Source of the DNA: Chloroflexota bacterium
Lineage (GTDB): Bacteria; Chloroflexota; Dehalococcoidia; Lucifugimonadales; JACPCL1
Length of the DNA stretch: 7,344 nucleotides
NCBI GenBank assembly: GCA_016210375.1
Contig: JACQUH010000292.1
Location: 1 to 7,344 of the forward strand
Reading direction: 5' to 3'
A program made the translations under genes and the position numbers. Positions 6,631 to 7,344 of the stretch are shown here, in pieces (position 1 is the first letter of the stretch; each line of letters starts with the position of its first letter). The notes under the pieces were generated by a model. It saw only the letters and a program-made list of their open reading frames with translations. It searched no databases and had not been told where the DNA came from.

Positions 6631-6778
6631 GGCGTACCCCCGGAGCAAGAATGCAGCGGTCTGGCGTCCCATCATGATAGCGGAACGGTCGCTTCAACTC
6701 CATGCCTACCAGACATTTTGGCTGCCAGTTCCGTTATAGATAGTGAAGCAACCACACAAGACATGACAGGAGGTACGC
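6631..6778. promoter_or_regulatory. Divergent promoter region between the E2 and secreted-protein genes
   Basis: For the E2 gene, TTGTGT (6759-6754) and TATAAC (6738-6733) on the minus strand are spaced 15 bases apart, with a good -10 and a poor -35. For the plus-strand gene only a weak pair is visible, TTGGCT (6718-6723) and GATAGT (6739-6744), also 15 bases apart. An imperfect inverted repeat lies between the genes: TAGCGGAACGGT (6678-6689), and on the opposite strand TAACGGAACTGG (6736-6725), matching at 9 of 12 positions. The second copy touches the E2 -10, which would suit an operator; this is speculative. Confidence 0.35.
6768..6773 (+). promoter_or_regulatory. Strong Shine-Dalgarno site of the secreted-protein gene
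   Basis: A full AGGAGG lies 5 bases before the ATG at 6779, fixing this start and suggesting efficient translation. Confidence 0.8.
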
Positions 6779-7240
6779 ATGAGAAAACAGTGGTTATTCG
6801 TGGCGCTGCTGGTGGGAGCCCTGGCTGTGGGCATCACCGGAGGGACGGTGCTGGCCCAGGACGCTGGCAGCGATGGGACGTCCCCCATCAAGAGCTTTGC
6901 CGCCCGGCTGGCGGAGAAGCTTGGCCTGGGGGAGGCCCAGGTGCAGGATGCTATGAAGTCGGTGGCCAGGGAGATGCAGGACGAGGGGCTTAAGAGGAAG
7001 CTGGACGCGGCGGTGGCCGCGGGACGCATCACCCAGGCTCAGGCCGATGAGCTGTACAAGTGGTACCAGGCCCGGCCTGACGTGATGGGCCCTGTGATGG
7101 GTGTGATGGGTGGCTTTGCCATGAAGGGCCATGGTTTTGGCCGTCATGGTGGGGGCCACGGCATGATGCGCGGTGGCATGGGCTACTACATGCAACCGCC
7201 TTCCGCAACCACTACCCCTCAGACCAGCGGCGCTGCCTAG
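6779..7240 (+). CDS. Small secreted protein, DUF2680-like, with His/Met/Gly-rich tail
   Basis: 153-residue predicted exported protein of unknown function. Residues 1-26 form a Sec signal peptide: MRKQ, a hydrophobic core, and a likely cut after VLA before Gln27. Residues about 37-101 form a helical, charged module (KLGLGEAQVQDAMKSV, DEGLKRKLDAAVAAGRIT, QADELYKWYQARPD). It resembles the DUF2680 (YckD-like) pattern of a helix pair followed by a GRIT turn and a WYQ-RPD end; this is recognition by eye. The rest (about 103-138) is rich in Met, Gly and His, with HGFGRHGGGHGMMRGGMGYYM at its centre, then a Ser/Thr/Pro tail. The His and Met cluster could bind copper or nickel, but no classical metal site is visible. 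It has its own strong ribosome site and terminator, so it is probably monocistronic, divergent from the E2 gene. Confidence 0.88.
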   Translation: MRKQWLFVALLVGALAVGITGGTVLAQDAGSDGTSPIKSFAARLAEKLGLGEAQVQDAMKSVAREMQDEGLKRKLDAAVAAGRITQAQADELYKWYQARPDVMGPVMGVMGGFAMKGHGFGRHGGGHGMMRGGMGYYMQPPSATTTPQTSGAA

Positions 7241-7267
7241 CTTCCTGGAGCCAGAGGTGGCACAGGA

Positions 7268-7303
7268 GGAGGGACGGGGCTATCGCCCTGTCCCTCCCCT
7301 TTT
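7268..7303 (+). terminator. Strong intrinsic terminator after the secreted-protein gene
   Basis: A 13-bp stem pairs 7268-7280 (GGAGGGACGGGGC) with 7285-7297 (GCCCTGTCCCTCC), with a single G-U pair and a TATC tetraloop. CC and then TTTT (7300-7303) follow. It lies 28 bases after the stop codon at 7238-7240, a textbook rho-independent layout on the plus strand. Confidence 0.85.
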
Positions 7304-7344
7304 ATCCCGCTCACTCTGGCAGTTGCCCATGGCGTTGCCGAGGC

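Noticed and set aside
6631..6675. Upstream ATG pair extending the E2 protein by 15 residues
   Set aside because: No ribosome site, and the extra residues precede the natural start of the lipoyl domain.
6328..6993. A 221-codon plus-strand frame spanning the E2 5' end, the intergenic region and the secreted-protein gene
   Set aside because: It overlaps two well-supported genes in other frames and crosses their promoters; the composition is not protein-like.
7304..7344. Possible 3' end of a minus-strand gene entering from the right edge
   Set aside because: A short open frame with a TGA can be read, but about 10 codons are not enough to support a gene.
1..7344. CRISPR array, transposase, phage, toxin-antitoxin or tRNA gene
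   Set aside because: No regularly spaced direct repeats, no transposase or phage-like protein and no tRNA-like cloverleaf was seen on either strand by eye.

Overview
The window is a GC-rich piece of bacterial chromosome holding five protein genes and some structured intergenic DNA. The mix (a class III CoA-transferase, an Ala/Pro-linked 2-oxoacid dehydrogenase E2, tandem MATE exporters and a small secreted DUF2680-like protein) suggests a Chloroflexota-type organism, perhaps Dehalococcoidia. This is an impression from family resemblance only; there is no rRNA or marker gene to settle it.

Layout. Positions 1-290 are non-coding: a cluster of three hairpins (1-105), then a terminator-like hairpin (144-179). 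Two paralogous MATE-family exporters follow head to tail on the minus strand (291-1790 and 1984-3504). Each has its own promoter candidate with the same -35 hexamer and spacing. A 431-base divergent gap (3505-3935) holds the minus-strand promoter, a second three-hairpin cluster ending in a perfect 22-bp palindrome, and a good plus-strand promoter. That promoter serves a CaiB/BaiF-type CoA-transferase (3936-5132, +). After a 121-base convergent gap comes an E2 dihydrolipoamide acyltransferase (5254-6630, -). Across a 148-base divergent gap is a small secreted protein with a His/Met/Gly-rich tail (6779-7240, +), closed by a strong intrinsic terminator.

Function. The genes do not form one pathway operon. 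The exporters look like a duplicated drug or metabolite efflux pair, each transcribed on its own. The CoA-transferase and E2 both handle acyl-CoA but converge, and no E1 or E3 gene lies beside the E2. The most unusual features are the two matching hairpin clusters, the apparent loss of the canonical catalytic Asp in the CoA-transferase, and the conserved promoter layout of the MATE duplicates. I found no defence system, phage, transposase, CRISPR array or tRNA.
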